64,000 nt of DNA from Flaccisagitta enflata (taxonomy: Eukaryota > Chaetognatha > Sagittoidea > Aphragmophora). The notes beneath the pieces are model-generated. The model had not been told where the DNA came from. It saw nothing but the letters and a program-made list of their open reading frames with translations, and made no database searches. The stretch spans positions 50,592,001 to 50,656,000 of the forward strand of contig OZ231128.1 of NCBI GenBank assembly GCA_965153355.1, written 5' to 3'. The position numbers and the translations under genes are program-made. Below are positions 36,401 through 46,890 of the stretch, piece by piece. Every line of letters begins with the position of its first letter. The first letter of the stretch is position 1.

Positions 36401-39060
36401 TGTTTCCAATACAGAGCTCTTGTTGGTACAAAGTTGTCCGACAACTTTTTCACCTCTTCCTTGTAAGGAATTTTGACCATGTACTGCTGGTTCACATCAT
36501 CATAAGTGATGGTCTTCTTGAACTCTTCATGTACCTTTTCATCAACAAGATTTTTGATTTTGGAGTTTGGATTCGGGCATTCTTCCAATTTCCAAAATTT
36601 CTCCAAGACATTTTCCAATGCCACAACCTGTGTCAGGTTTGTTGATGTAAAGCATGACGCATTCTGTCTTATACTACCTGATAAGACCCAACCAAACAAA
36701 GTTTGGATTGCACATGGCTCTCCTGGGTTACCAACTCTCTTGTTTCCAGTCTGTATGTGATCAGCATATTCATTGCCAATTAGCAACTCAACTTCAGTTG
36801 CATCACGTGGATAATCATCTGCAAACTGAATGTCCGCCAAATGAGGATATTCTGTGCAAGGATCAAGTCTAATTGCATCCATATCAACTGTGAGTTTCTC
36901 TGCTGGAGAGACCACCGCTTCCATCTCACAGTAACGGTTATCTTTGGTGCAAAGACTGATCTTGACCACATCATAAAGTTCAGGTGCACGGTGTTCACCT
37001 GAAAATGCTGTTGCAACAGCAAGCAGCACTCGTCTTATCACGGGCAATTTTAGCATTTTTGCAGTTTTTTGCAAAATCCATGTGGTCTGAGAACCATCAT
37101 CAATGACTGACCGAATTGTCAAATTTGGTCTTTCTTTTGGAACAGCTTTGAAGTTCTTCAAAACTGTCAGTCCCTCTTTCTTTTGAGGCACATGATGAAG
37201 TGAATTACAGCAAGTTTTCACGGCTGGCGATGACTCAGGTTTGGAGACTGTTGTTGATGAAACAGTAAATGTTGATGTTGGAGATGCAGTCTTTGCATCA
37301 TCACTCATGGGTGGTTTTCCCCAGTGCAGGAGTGTGTGGTGAGGTTTTTGGCACACTCTGCACTTGATTGGTGACTTACAAGTCTTTGGGAAATGATCTT
37401 TGGTGATTGGCATCAAACATTTTTGACAATGCTTCTTTTTGAAGATGAAATCGGACCTTTCTTTTGGTGAAAGTTTTTTGAATTTTTCGCAATTGAAAAT
37501 TCTGTGATCTTTGTCACAACAGAAGCATGTCACCTCTCTACTTGCAGTAGTGAGCATCAATGTAGTCTTTGCCCGTGTGTCTTTGTTTTTTGCATCAATT
37601 TTTTGTTCAGATGCTGTGCCATAACATTGCAGCTTTTCATGCAAAAAGTCCAACAGCTTTTTTGTTGAAAATGAATCATCATCATTGATCTCTTCGCGCC
37701 ATTTTTGCAAAATTTCCTTTGACATGAGTTCCTCAACAAAGGGTACTATTATCCAAGACCCATTGTCCATGTCTATGCCATACTCAGCAAGACATCTCAT
37801 TGAGGTTTCCAATGTTGTAAGGAATGGCTTGATGCAGTCGGTATCAAAGGGTTTTAGGTTCAAAATGTTTTTGACATGTGACTGTTGAACCAATCTGGGT
37901 TTTCCAAACATTTCTTTGAGAAATTTTTTGAAATGGTCATAGTTGACATCGGTTATGTTGTACCCATCTGCCAGTTTCTTGGCTTCACCAACACAAGCAT
38001 CCTTTAAGTAAAGGAGTTTTTCCACATTTGCCAAATCAGTGCGCTTGTCAATGAGAGATTCAAATGAGTTCCAAAATGCTTGGTACTCAGCTGGAGATTT
38101 CCCATAAAACTTTGGGATCTCTATTTTGGGTGTTTTTGCATGATGGGATGTAGCTGCAGCAGGGGTTGTAGTGGAAGAGGGAGTAGCACTGCTTGGGTTC
38201 AATGAATTTAGAAACCTCTCTGCATCAGCAATGGCCTTCTCGCCCTTTTCAGTCCATTCTTCCCCTTGACTCATATCTTCAGCTACAGCCTGGTCATCAT
38301 AAATCGCCCAAATTTCTTCATCCTTTTTTTCAAGGTCCTCTAGAGCTCTCAGTAGATTTGTTTTTGATAGGGTAATTGCAAAATTATCCCCATCACCAAT
38401 GTTTTTTGTAATTTTGTTGACAAGTTTTGTGACTCGGATACGTATTGGCCTCCTCTCACGTTTCTTTGATTCCAACAGGTCTTTCTGTGCCTGAGGAAGT
38501 TTGGATTCACAATTTGTGATGGCATCCATGTTGTGAAGTTTCTCAGGCTTTGTAGGGGTTGGATGGGGTTTATCGTTGATCTCTTCCTCTTCAGATTTAG
38601 ATTCAGATCCAGAATTTGAATCTTCCGTTGAAGATAACCGCATCTCTTCCCTCTCTTCCTCACTAGGAGAGTAAGGTTCTGGATGGTAAGCTCTTTCCAC
38701 AAATTTTTTACCTGCTGCAAGTGCACGTATAGCAGCAGTCGAGTAATCACCAATTACTTTGGAATAAGTTTCTCTGAGTGATTCAGGGATAAATTTTAAC
38801 TCTTTATCTCTGAAAGACTTTAATGTGTCAAGGCTTGCTGACAATAGTGATATTGCAGGACTAATAGTTACTGTTGCCGTTAATCCATCGCATTCGTTAC
38901 GATTTTTATGTAATTGATATTCCAAATCTTTCGTATTTTCATCAACTATTTCCTGAGCTACTTTCCTTTTACTAAACAAAAGGTTCAATTTCTGTCTTTC
39001 TATTGTAGAAAGAGTTTTTTCCCATTCGGCAATCTTTGTTTTAGCTTGTATGAGGTCCAT
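33481..39060 (-). CDS. BEL/Pao Gag-Pol polyprotein
   Basis: 1,859 residues in one frame. N-terminal coiled and acidic Gag-like part; DUF1759-type segment from about 312 (KIEIPKFYGKS). A CX2CX3HX4C zinc knuckle starts at residue 512 (CFCC), with more Cys/His pairs to about 580. Aspartic protease around 652 reads IDDGSQ, so the catalytic box is DDG rather than D-S/T-G. Reverse transcriptase follows with YMDD at 1064-1067. RNase H starts near 1222 (FVDASE, PRMELLG, WTDSTIALGW). The integrase has an HHCC zinc site at about 1510-1546, then a D-D-E core at about 1581 (GLDYAGP), 1647 (SDNAST) and 1677 (WERLVRS). The DUF5641-like end runs from about 1755. All catalytic motifs are present. ATG at 39060 is the first in frame after the leader. 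Confidence 0.95.
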   Translation of the reverse strand: MDLIQAKTKIAEWEKTLSTIERQKLNLLFSKRKVAQEIVDENTKDLEYQLHKNRNECDGLTATVTISPAISLLSASLDTLKSFRDKELKFIPESLRETYSKVIGDYSTAAIRALAAGKKFVERAYHPEPYSPSEEEREEMRLSSTEDSNSGSESKSEEEEINDKPHPTPTKPEKLHNMDAITNCESKLPQAQKDLLESKKRERRPIRIRVTKLVNKITKNIGDGDNFAITLSKTNLLRALEDLEKKDEEIWAIYDDQAVAEDMSQGEEWTEKGEKAIADAERFLNSLNPSSATPSSTTTPAAATSHHAKTPKIEIPKFYGKSPAEYQAFWNSFESLIDKRTDLANVEKLLYLKDACVGEAKKLADGYNITDVNYDHFKKFLKEMFGKPRLVQQSHVKNILNLKPFDTDCIKPFLTTLETSMRCLAEYGIDMDNGSWIIVPFVEELMSKEILQKWREEINDDDSFSTKKLLDFLHEKLQCYGTASEQKIDAKNKDTRAKTTLMLTTASREVTCFCCDKDHRIFNCEKFKKLSPKERSDFIFKKKHCQKCLMPITKDHFPKTCKSPIKCRVCQKPHHTLLHWGKPPMSDDAKTASPTSTFTVSSTTVSKPESSPAVKTCCNSLHHVPQKKEGLTVLKNFKAVPKERPNLTIRSVIDDGSQTTWILQKTAKMLKLPVIRRVLLAVATAFSGEHRAPELYDVVKISLCTKDNRYCEMEAVVSPAEKLTVDMDAIRLDPCTEYPHLADIQFADDYPRDATEVELLIGNEYADHIQTGNKRVGNPGEPCAIQTLFGWVLSGSIRQNASCFTSTNLTQVVALENVLEKFWKLEECPNPNSKIKNLVDEKVHEEFKKTITYDDVNQQYMVKIPYKEEVKKLSDNFVPTRALYWKQQAILKNDPEKRATVQKIFDEQFDLGVLELVSDADTPAGGVHYLPWHLVLRPGHPTTPVRIVKNASFKGKFGISLNSVQHVGPNLLPDIVGSILRFRSRKIAFVSDVKKMFWQIKIPVEQQDLHRIITPKGIARQTSVMFGESSSPFLSMATCEYHAQRDDIKQKFPKACEFVENELYMDDVPGGCDSVDDGVDILTQIKGFFGSMHMKVHKINSNNKELLSMIEGTDDSEEAAVLGLQWHTNHDSLRVPNKEWDKTPTTKREFLQKIASFWDPIGGRSPLICKGKMIMQKIWQLGSDWDQLLSDELKREVEEFRKATVVDFEIPRFFGDPTVLHIFVDASESAYAAVAYAFSERGSCFLMSKTRVKPIKVVSLPRMELLGAVLGSRLLAFLHEEVFKSGIETFLWTDSTIALGWIESSSARYKPFVGNRIAEIQRTCGSHGVKCMWVPGDDNPADIPSRGIWPLDEKQSKLWIEGPEFIKTGDWPNQPVMEKPDIEQRKVAVNITQVREPVISLERYSSLEKLVRIMMYVIRFCCPLGARANNSIAQQRKRALAKLISQEQKTFFSEEYECLQKNRAIPRNSRLIQFNPILEDGLIKMSGRVNKNIIILPNKSHLTRLLIRDVHISNLHTGSNQTLAILRQKYWVIKGMTTVKAETQSCMTCKRINKPMCQQMMADLPDFRKTALPPFSHVGLDYAGPLLIKPRRDSTQAEKRWICLFTCASTRGVHLEIVNDQSTEEFLMAFARFSCRRGKPLNIYSDNASTFKKAAKELPDVIWQFNPPAAPWWGGFWERLVRSIKTPMKKVLGQSLITDKELATLIIRIEEQINSRPLTPIVDNPDQVPLTPAEMLIGRPLQQPTDPWPDIPPSKMAFSARLKYLKSLQENWTKRWVNEYVPTLQPRQKWHQGSKNITPGSLVLLKKENLKRHLWPLARVKETHVGRDGHVRSVTLQDNKGKTIKRPIQNLVLLEGCED

Positions 39061-39748
39061 GTAACCGCTAGTTACTGTTAACCATGGCTAAAACAATTTT
39101 GAGATCAACTTCCACAATCAAAAATCCAACTTTGGATTATTTTTGATAAATCTCAATCTCTGTGAGATATAAATTGGTCTTTAGACCTTTCTTCCAATTA
39201 AGCCCGCCTGGCTTTTTTTTATCTCAACCCCTGTGAGATATAAATAGGTCAATTCTTTAAGACCTTCTTCCCAATTAAGCCCGCCTGGCTTATTTCTTTA
39301 TCTCAACCCCTGTGAGATAAAACTGGTCAGTACAATTGACTCAATATTCAGACCAGATTCCCCCAGGAATTTTCCAACTGGTCAATCTCAACACCTGTGA
39401 GAAATTGGTCAATTTCACCACTTCCTATATCACCACTTCCAAAATCACCACTTCCAAATTCACCACTTTCAAATTCACCACTTCCAATTTGTGGCTCGTG
39501 AAGCACACTTTTTGTCTCCTTGGGTACTCGCAAAGTACCTTTTCTTCTTCCAAGTGGCTCGTAAAGCACACCTATGGTTCTCGTTCTCCTGCAAGTGACT
39601 CGTAAAGTGCACTTGTTCCAATGTGACCACTATAGTCCGCCTGACTATGTTTATGTGATCACAATAGTCCGCCTGACTATTTTTCACATCCAATTCTGGC
39701 CTGCTTGAAATTGAATGAAAAGTTGGAAGATCAAATGAAGGGACGCCA
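39061..39748 (-). repeat. BEL leader with short repeats and same-loop hairpins
   Basis: The 688-bp leader holds 2.5 copies of an 85-90 bp unit (CTCAACCCCTGTGAG, GACCTTCTTCCCAATTAAG, CCCGCCTGGCTT) at 39147-39330. It also has five CACTTCCAAATTCAC-like units (39415-39488) and three GTGGCTCGTAAAGCACAC-like units (39491-39618). Two ATAGTCCGCCTGACTAT hairpins lie at 39632-39648 and 39664-39680. The small hairpins AAGCC/GGCTT at 39200-39214 and 39277-39291 share the same CGCCT loop as the latter two. Confidence 0.85.
39729..39748 (-). other. Primer binding site of the BEL element
   Basis: Immediately inside the 5' LTR the minus strand starts TGGCGTCCCTTC, as expected for a tRNA 3' CCA complement. 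It fixes the LTR edge at 39749. The tRNA species cannot be assigned from the sequence alone. Confidence 0.75.
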
Positions 39749-39941
39749 TAAAATAAGTGGAGGGGTTGGTTATAATGAACCTGCTGTTGATAGGATGACA
39801 AAATAATAGAAGATAAAGCTGATTGAAGATATTTGAGTTTCGAGGATTTAAATCAGTTTCACTCCTTTTATTTTGCTGAGGTTATCAATTTCAAACGGAA
39901 GCAATCGGGAATTGTGATTGTAGTCAAGTTGCGGGATTCTG

Positions 39942-40029
<88 letters not shown>

Positions 40030-40548
40030 TATAATATATTTTTATATATATATCTATATATATAAAAAAACTGCAGAATTAAGCGTCTTTGTTTCCACAA
40101 TTTATCGACGGAGAATTGCAGAGATTCAATTTCCCTTTTTTTCATGAAAGGGAGAAAATAAAAGTCCAGAGTTCTTTTCTTTACGAAGGATTTAATGTAA
40201 GTGAATCATTCCAAATTTCAATTAAACAAGAAAACATAAAATAGAAAGAAAAAGTTATTACAAAAAGAAAGATTACATTTTTGTCGGCAACAATTGTTAT
40301 TCTTAGGCGGCATTGGAATAAAGACTGAAATAAAGACGAAGGCCGCCAAACTGAGAAGGCAACGTGATTCTTACGGAAAGGAGAAAATGAGAATTGACCA
40401 GTCAGAAAGGAATTTGACTTTTAAACGGGAGAAAGAATACGTTGAGAAAACTTACGAAGGACAAATTCTTAATACAGTATGAATTATCAAAAGTGCTTTT
40501 ACAGAGATACAGTTTCTTTTCTCTAAATTGCTAATTGCGTTTTTTATA
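39749..40548 (-). repeat. 5' LTR of the BEL element
   Basis: 800 bp, longer than the 3' LTR because of an 84-bp GA run (39944-40027) and an AT palindromic stretch. In element sense it starts TATAAAAAACGC. Confidence 0.92.
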
Positions 40549-40561
40549 TTATCATCATCTT

Positions 40562-40644
<83 letters not shown>

Positions 40645-40749
40645 GACGACATCAACATCATCAATATCGTCATCATCAATATCGTCATCATCATCATCGT
40701 CATCATCATCACCATCATCTTCAACATCATCATCATCATTATCATCATC

Positions 40750-40793
<44 letters not shown>

Positions 40794-40800
40794 TATCATT

Positions 40801-40838
<38 letters not shown>

Positions 40839-40840
40839 TG
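40549..40840. repeat. (ATC)n array, right flank of the BEL element
   Basis: About 290 bp of ATC with GTC/TTC/AAC variants. Histidine, serine and isoleucine frames here are repeat translations. Confidence 0.96.
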
Positions 40841-40967
40841 ATTCTAATCAGACACGGACTGATGCGATCTTCCCGCGTAATCTTTTCAATTTCAAACGGA
40901 GGATGAGAGTGATGACTAGGCAGACTGATAGACAGATGGACAGAAAGAGGGGCAAAGAGACAGACGA

Positions 40968-41037
40968 ACAAGTAATGCGGGGTCACAATATCGTTGCGAA
41001 CGGGTGGGCAGGGGCAAACAACCCCCTTCCATACCAA

Positions 41038-41127
<90 letters not shown>

Positions 41128-41226
41128 ACAAACAGACTAAGTCAACTGCAATATTTCATATGCGCTTTTCGCTTTTCGACTTCATCACCACGTACCCACG
41201 TATGGACGGATAAAGCCTCTTGTAAG
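40968..41226 (+). mobile_element. Family A copy A20, subfamily f, (AC)n core
   Basis: AACAAGTAATGCGGGGTCAC, AATATCGTTGCGAACGGGTG, GGCAGGGGCA, then (AC)n (41041-41122), AAACAGACTAAGTC, and TATGGACGGATAAAGCCTCT. The terminal hairpin is missing. Confidence 0.75.
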
Positions 41227-41381
41227 GAAACACAGACAAAGATGGGCTGACGACAATACACAGAAATAGACACCTTGACGGAGAATCAGATCAACAGACA
41301 ATCAGGCGAAACCAAGCAAAAAATTCGGAAAGACAGACAGAAAAATGGGCAAATAGACAGAAAGATAACACAGACAAAAAC

Positions 41382-41428
<47 letters not shown>

Positions 41429-41660
41429 TACAGAGGGACAGTCAGAAAAACAGACAGGTAGATCAGCAAACAGACACGTGAAAAAAAATACAGATGATGG
41501 GAAAGGTATATCATGGAAATTGAGAGGGAAGATGGGCCAGACGATTGAGCCCATCAGCTCTCGAGCAAAATGCATGCCCGTGAGGAGAGATATCAAAACA
41601 TGAAATAAAATGAAGGCCAAAACTGTTGTGGTCGATGATAGACAGAAAACTGAATGTAGA
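41227..41660. other. (GACA)-rich DNA, unassigned
   Basis: ACAGACAGAC repeats at about 41383-41428 and scattered CAGAC motifs. No gene was seen. Confidence 0.4.
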
Positions 41661-41663
41661 TTG

Positions 41664-42255
<592 letters not shown>

Positions 42256-42680
42256 TGACTCAGCCAAATGAGCTAGATGAGCCAAAATGCTCAAAATTAT
42301 TCGAGCAGACAACCAGCTATGCTCACTGACATGCTTTCTTATATTTGCATGCTCACATCAAAACATTTATTCATTTATCCCATTAAAAAAAACAGAGAAA
42401 AAAAAACACTGAGCTAAATGAGCTAAATGGGCTAGAATACTCAAAAACACCCTCATAGATGAGCAGCTTTGCTCACTGACATGCTTTCTTGTATTTCCAT
42501 GCTCAAACATTTATATAAACATTTATTCATTTATCGCATTTTAAATAAAAAGCTAATTGAGCTAAATGAGCTAAAATGCTCAAAAACACCCTCACAGATA
42601 AGCAGTTATGCTCATAAACATGTTTTCTTGTATTTGCATGCTCAAACAAACTTAAATACACTCCTTTATTGATCGTACTG
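42256..42680 (+). repeat. Three diverged tandem units, about 145 bp
   Basis: Units begin near 42257, 42408 and 42552, with GAGCTAAATGAGCTAAAATG, CTCAAAAACACCCTCA, CTCACTGACATGCTTTCTTG and TTATTCATTTATCGCATT. The short GAGCTAAAT motif is itself repeated at the start of each unit. Confidence 0.82.
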
Positions 42681-43465
42681 AAAATCATAAAAAATAAAAA
42701 AAAATTCAATTTGAATTTTTCGTAAATAAATCTTCAAAAATTCATAACGCAAAAAATATTTGCCATAGAGCATTCTGCTTGGCGCCATATGAAAGAAAAT
42801 TATCAAATTTACTTACCCTATCAATTTCATCGGAGGCCATATTTGGTCGGTGGAGTTCCCCAACTTCCTCATAAGAAAATGAAAACCCTATTTCTCTCAA
42901 ATACGTCAAAAAGTCGAAGACTGACTTCGACTTTTTTCCCGATTATATTTTCTACGACCTTGCCATATTTTTTGAAGCCAATTATCTTTCAAATTCTGAA
43001 TTCTATATTTGTATAGAAAAAAAAATCCATATGTAAAAATTGGGCCGCCACACCAGAGGATTTAAGAATTTTAGATTCTCAATCAGTGCCATAGATGTTG
43101 CCTAGAATTGGCATTACCTAGGCACTCGTATCCTTCCATTTATGCAAATAAGATGTTTTATTAGGGAGATATTTTATTAAGGAAATGATGTGGGTGTCGG
43201 CCCCGGTTTTGCGCTATACTCAAGACTTAAAATTTCAGGGGGTGTTATCTAACATAAAATGGTGCAAGAATCCAAAGTGAAGGAAAAGGGACCAGCTATG
43301 AGGAAGGAACAGGGGAGAATGTTTGCGAAAAGATCATGAAAGAAGTCAAGGGAGATGTGAGTAAAAAGCTTGAATAGAAGGTCAATAGAAGGTTGATAGA
43401 AGGTTCACCTATAATGATGTTTTAACGTGATTAAAAAATTGGGGAAAGAAGTGAGGAGTAATATG
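42681..43465. other. Unassigned AT-rich DNA
   Basis: No supported gene. GTAGAAGGTTGATAGAAGG micro-duplications lie near 43380. Confidence 0.3.
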
Positions 43466-43621
43466 GAGGTCTGAGAGGCCTGATTTGAGGTCTGAGGGTA
43501 TGATTTGAGGTCTTTGGCCTGATTCGATGCCTTGAGGGGGGATGGAAACCGGAAACCGGAAACCGAAGAAAATTGCCCTGTGTGGAATCATAGGTCAACC
43601 ACCCCTCCAAGGTCGCTGCCC
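43466..43621 (-). mobile_element. Family B copy B8, head half
   Basis: The minus strand starts GGGCAGCGACCTTGGAGGGG, ACCTATGATTCCACACAGGG, then three CGGTTTC repeats and AAATCAGGCCTCTCAGACC units. It is the same variant as B12. The distal half is missing. Confidence 0.75.
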
Positions 43622-43751
43622 AAAAATGACAAAATATGTCACAATGTAAATAAGTATAAGGGACTGATGAGGGATGTGGTGGGGAAAAGAACTTGGGGAA
43701 GAAGTTACGGGGAAATTGTGATGAAATAGATGATGGAGATATAAGTGATAT

Positions 43752-43858
43752 TGTAATATTGTAATATTGTAATATTGTAATATTGTAATATTGTAATATT
43801 GTAATATTGTAATATTGTAATATTGTAATATTGTAATATTGTAATATTGTAATATTGT
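43752..43858. repeat. (GTAATATT)n octamer repeat
   Basis: About 13 perfect 8-bp units. Confidence 0.97.
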
Positions 43859-43860
43859 TT

Positions 43861-44280
43861 CGAAGCCAGAGGAAATAAGCTACACCGATTTGAAGCCTGA
43901 CAGGGCTGATCTGAGGTCTGATAAGGCTAGTTTATGTTTGAGGGGCCTGGTTAAAGGCTTGAATTGAATGTTGAATTAGGGCCCGAGAGGGCTGAATTAA
44001 GGCCTGAGAGGGCTAAGTTGAGGCCTGAGAGGGCTAAGTTGAGGCCTGAGAGAAAAGATTTGAAGCCTGAGAGGGCTGATCTGAGGTCTGATAAGGCTAG
44101 TTTATGTTTGAGGTGCCTGGTTAGAGGCTTGAATTGAAGGCTGAATTGAGACCGGAGAGGGCTGAATTAAGGCCTGAGAGGGCTGAATTAAGGCCTGAGA
44201 GAGCTGATGGGAAAGGAAGGGGGGGTAGACGCGAAAACGAACGAATGAACCCCTTTCCCCTATTGGCCCGCTGTCCAAAA
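43861..44280 (-). mobile_element. Family B array B9 with internal duplication
   Basis: GAGGGCTGAATTAAGGCCTGA-type units. A segment of about 85 bp (43888-43970) recurs at 44058-44146. The minus-strand head is decayed (GGACAGCGGGCCAA near 44260-44278). Confidence 0.68.
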
Positions 44281-44875
44281 AGGAATGGGGATCAGAAGAG
44301 CTGGAACGAAGTAAGGACGTGGTCACACGGAGATGGAACATAGCCAAAGGGAGTTGTAAAAATGAGGGACAAATCGAGGAGAGACATCCTCAGGAAAGTG
44401 AGAAAAAGAAATGAATGTGATGATTAAATGACATGGCAAAAAAGTAATAAGAGAAGTGATGAAAAAAAAGTGATAGATGAAGTGATTGAAAAAGTGAAGA
44501 AAGCCGCTCTGGCGGCGGTGGGGAACGAATTTGATTTCGATATGATTTCAATTTTTTTGAAGCCATATTCAATTTCAAACTCCAATTGAATGAATAAAAA
44601 AATCCAGAAGGAAAAAGGTAAAAATGGAAAATGAAAAAAAAAAAAAGATTTCATCGGCGGTAAGATGGGTGGCCTATTTCCCGAGTTTATTCAGGCGAGG
44701 ATTGCCAATACTTTGAGGGTAGGCATTTGACTATGGTAGACTCCAGAAACCCATCTAGTTTTACAAAATACCCTCATATATCGTGATTTACCCTCATTTA
44801 TCGTGACCATATCGTGACCATGACCCTCTACCGAGATCCTGATGGGGCCGCATCGCTACTATCATATATTTCCCC
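44281..44875. other. Unassigned purine-rich and AT-rich DNA
   Basis: No gene was supported. Confidence 0.3.
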
Positions 44876-45074
44876 TTTGCGGACACGCAACTCTATAAGA
44901 GGCTTTGTCCGTCCTTTGGCCCATTGGTCCGTTGGTCCGTCGGAGGTTATTGAGGTGAAAAGTGGAAAAACGAGCGTTTTAGATACTTTTTGTGTATGTT
45001 TGTGTGTGTAGGATGGGGGTTGGATGCCCTTGCCCACCCGTCCGCAACGATATTGTGACTCCGCGTCACTTGTT
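44876..45074 (-). mobile_element. Family A copy A21, subfamily f
   Basis: TTGCGGACACGCAACTCTAT, AAGAGGCTTTGTCCGTCC, GTATGTTTGTGTGTGTAGG core, GCCCACCCGTCCGCAACGAT, ATTGTGACTCCGCGTCACTT and GTT. Both arms are intact except for the outermost hairpin bases. This is the short-core reference for A8, A20 and A26. Confidence 0.88.
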
Positions 45075-45582
45075 TGTCAACTTTTTCATTGAATAGTTCA
45101 ACCTAAAGTATTAGAAAAAATACTCAACTCGTATGATGATACAGGTGGTCGATGTGATTATGGAAATTCGAGAGTTTTCTTGCGTGTGATATATTTCCTA
45201 TGATACATTTCACATCCTGATTTGAGTTCATGGCCATGCCGGTCTTCAGCATTGCGGGCCTTATCTAAGGAAGAACTCATTAGGAAGAACCTCAAGAATC
45301 ACTAATGACACAGCTGAGCAAAAAAAAAAAAAAAAAAAAAACAAACAAACAAAAAACAAAACAAAAAACAAAAAACAAAACAAAACAAACAAAAACAAAA
45401 AACAAAAACCGAAATTTCTAGGCGTCAAAGGGCGTTCTAATTACCGTGATTGCCGGTGCAAAAACTGTGCCAAGGAGCTTTCAAGTTTCGCGTTGTAACT
45501 CAACTGTCTATCAAATCTTTTTTTTTCTTCAGTATGGGTTTAGTGAGGGATATTGTTTCATTTGTCACAGAGAAAACTAAGA
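45075..45582. other. Unassigned DNA with an A/ACAAA run
   Basis: A-rich run with CAAAC/CAAAAAC spacing at about 45318-45410. No gene was seen. Confidence 0.35.
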
Positions 45583-45733
45583 ACGTGTTTCTTCTCACAA
45601 ATAACCACATTTTTAGCGAGTCTCTAGTTCGCTCGCGCACAGCCTACTCTGATCACTCGTTCCATCGTTCTACGCTCGCTCCATTCACGGGCTCGCTCAC
45701 TCACTTCGCTCACTCCCTCGTGGGATAGCGCGA
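45583..45733. mobile_element. Family C MITE copy 3, truncated, inverted
   Basis: ACGTGTTTCTTCTCAC end, then TCGCTCACTCACTTCGCTCA and CCCTCGTGGG, which are complements of the family C body. The other end is missing. Confidence 0.6.
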
Positions 45734-46617
45734 AAGGGGAGAAGATAGAGATGAAGGAATAAATGTAATTGAGGCCAAACTATTACAGTTAAAACTATTT
45801 CCAACAAACACCTAGACCAAAGGTCCAATAAAACATTATATACTTAAAGACAGTTTTATAGCCAACATACTATAATCTTTTTTAAAACTCTTTGAAGAGA
45901 CTTTGTACCTATTCTTCCATAGGCGAAATATCTTTTTATTCAATCGTGCATTTTTGCCATCACGTTATTCGACAGTACTTATGTTTTTCCCCAATTTCTT
46001 TTTTTTCTTTTTTTTTTTTTTTTTTTGATTGTTCATTTCTTTTTTGTTTTTCACTGTTTTCCTATTCAATATGTGTCCGACAATAAGTGGTATCCGACAT
46101 CAAGGAAGGACACCAGCTTGCGTCCCTGCCGTCCCCATATGCCGCAGACGTCCAGTTGTTATTGCGCAACACATGGCTGTAGCCTGTGGACTAACACACG
46201 ATAACGCTTTTCTGAGCCCATATCGGCCGTGCATAAATGACAGAGAATGACAGGTTGTATTTGATCGATCGATCGTAATAACGCCTGTCATTTGGACAAC
46301 CCATAATAAACCTATCCTCATAAAAAAAGAATACCGCTCCATGAGGACCGCCGAAGCCTTTAATCCCCCACCACCGATACACAACCCGAATTGATTTCTG
46401 TGGTACTAAAAAGTGTAGTGGGTACTGGGTACACAAAATGGAAGCTGTGGGTCCAAGAAATGGGATTCAGGCCTATGGGCGGTAGTCCAAAAGATATGTC
46501 CATTCAAGTCCGGTCAGAGTGTGTTTGAGGTGGTCTCTCGCAGATCGCGACAATCCGACCCTATCCCAGTCATATCATATGACTCACATTTGTCATGAAA
46601 ATCAATCATTCAACTGA
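45734..46617. other. Unassigned DNA
   Basis: A 94-codon open frame on the minus strand (46100-46384) has no recognisable features. T-run at 46001-46026. Confidence 0.3.
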
Positions 46618-46890
46618 CATTAGAAAAATCAGAAGCCACTCTTTCAGTGTTTTCAATTCCCGTAATAATAGTAAAATAACATGCATCCAACTTGGACAAA
46701 AAAAAACTCTCAACCGTTCTCATCCTCCTCCATCATTACTTTGGCGGTCGATGTTTTTTTCAGCTCCGTTACGAAAACAGAAATTAATTAATGATTTAAT
46801 TTGTGAAGTTGAACCGCGTATGAGAGCAAATTTGATAACTTGCTTGTTTAGACCAACCTTTTTTAAGAGTGGCATCTGATTTCTCTAATG
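46618..46890 (+). mobile_element. 273-bp MITE, second copy of the inner element
   Basis: CATTAGAAAAATCAGAAGCC and GGCATCTGATTTCTCTAATG ends. The body matches 31604-31877 in reverse orientation (e.g. ATGAGAGCAAATTTGATAAC). Confidence 0.85.

Larger units (their letters stand above)
32612..40548 (-). mobile_element. Complete BEL/Pao LTR retrotransposon
   Basis: The 7,937-bp element reads right to left: 5' LTR 39749-40548, primer site, repeat-rich leader, one 1,859-codon gag-pol frame, 3' LTR 32612-33362. LTRs differ at only a handful of positions outside a GA tract of variable length. A 5-bp duplication TTATC flanks it. The frame is uninterrupted and there is no env. BEL/Pao elements copy through an RNA intermediate in the cytoplasm and integrate by a DDE integrase. 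The near-identical LTRs and intact frame indicate a recent insertion; current activity is inference. Confidence 0.93.

Noticed and set aside
46100-46384. 94-codon frame on the minus strand
   Set aside because: No recognisable family, no splice or start context, and surrounding DNA shows no coding periodicity that I can see.
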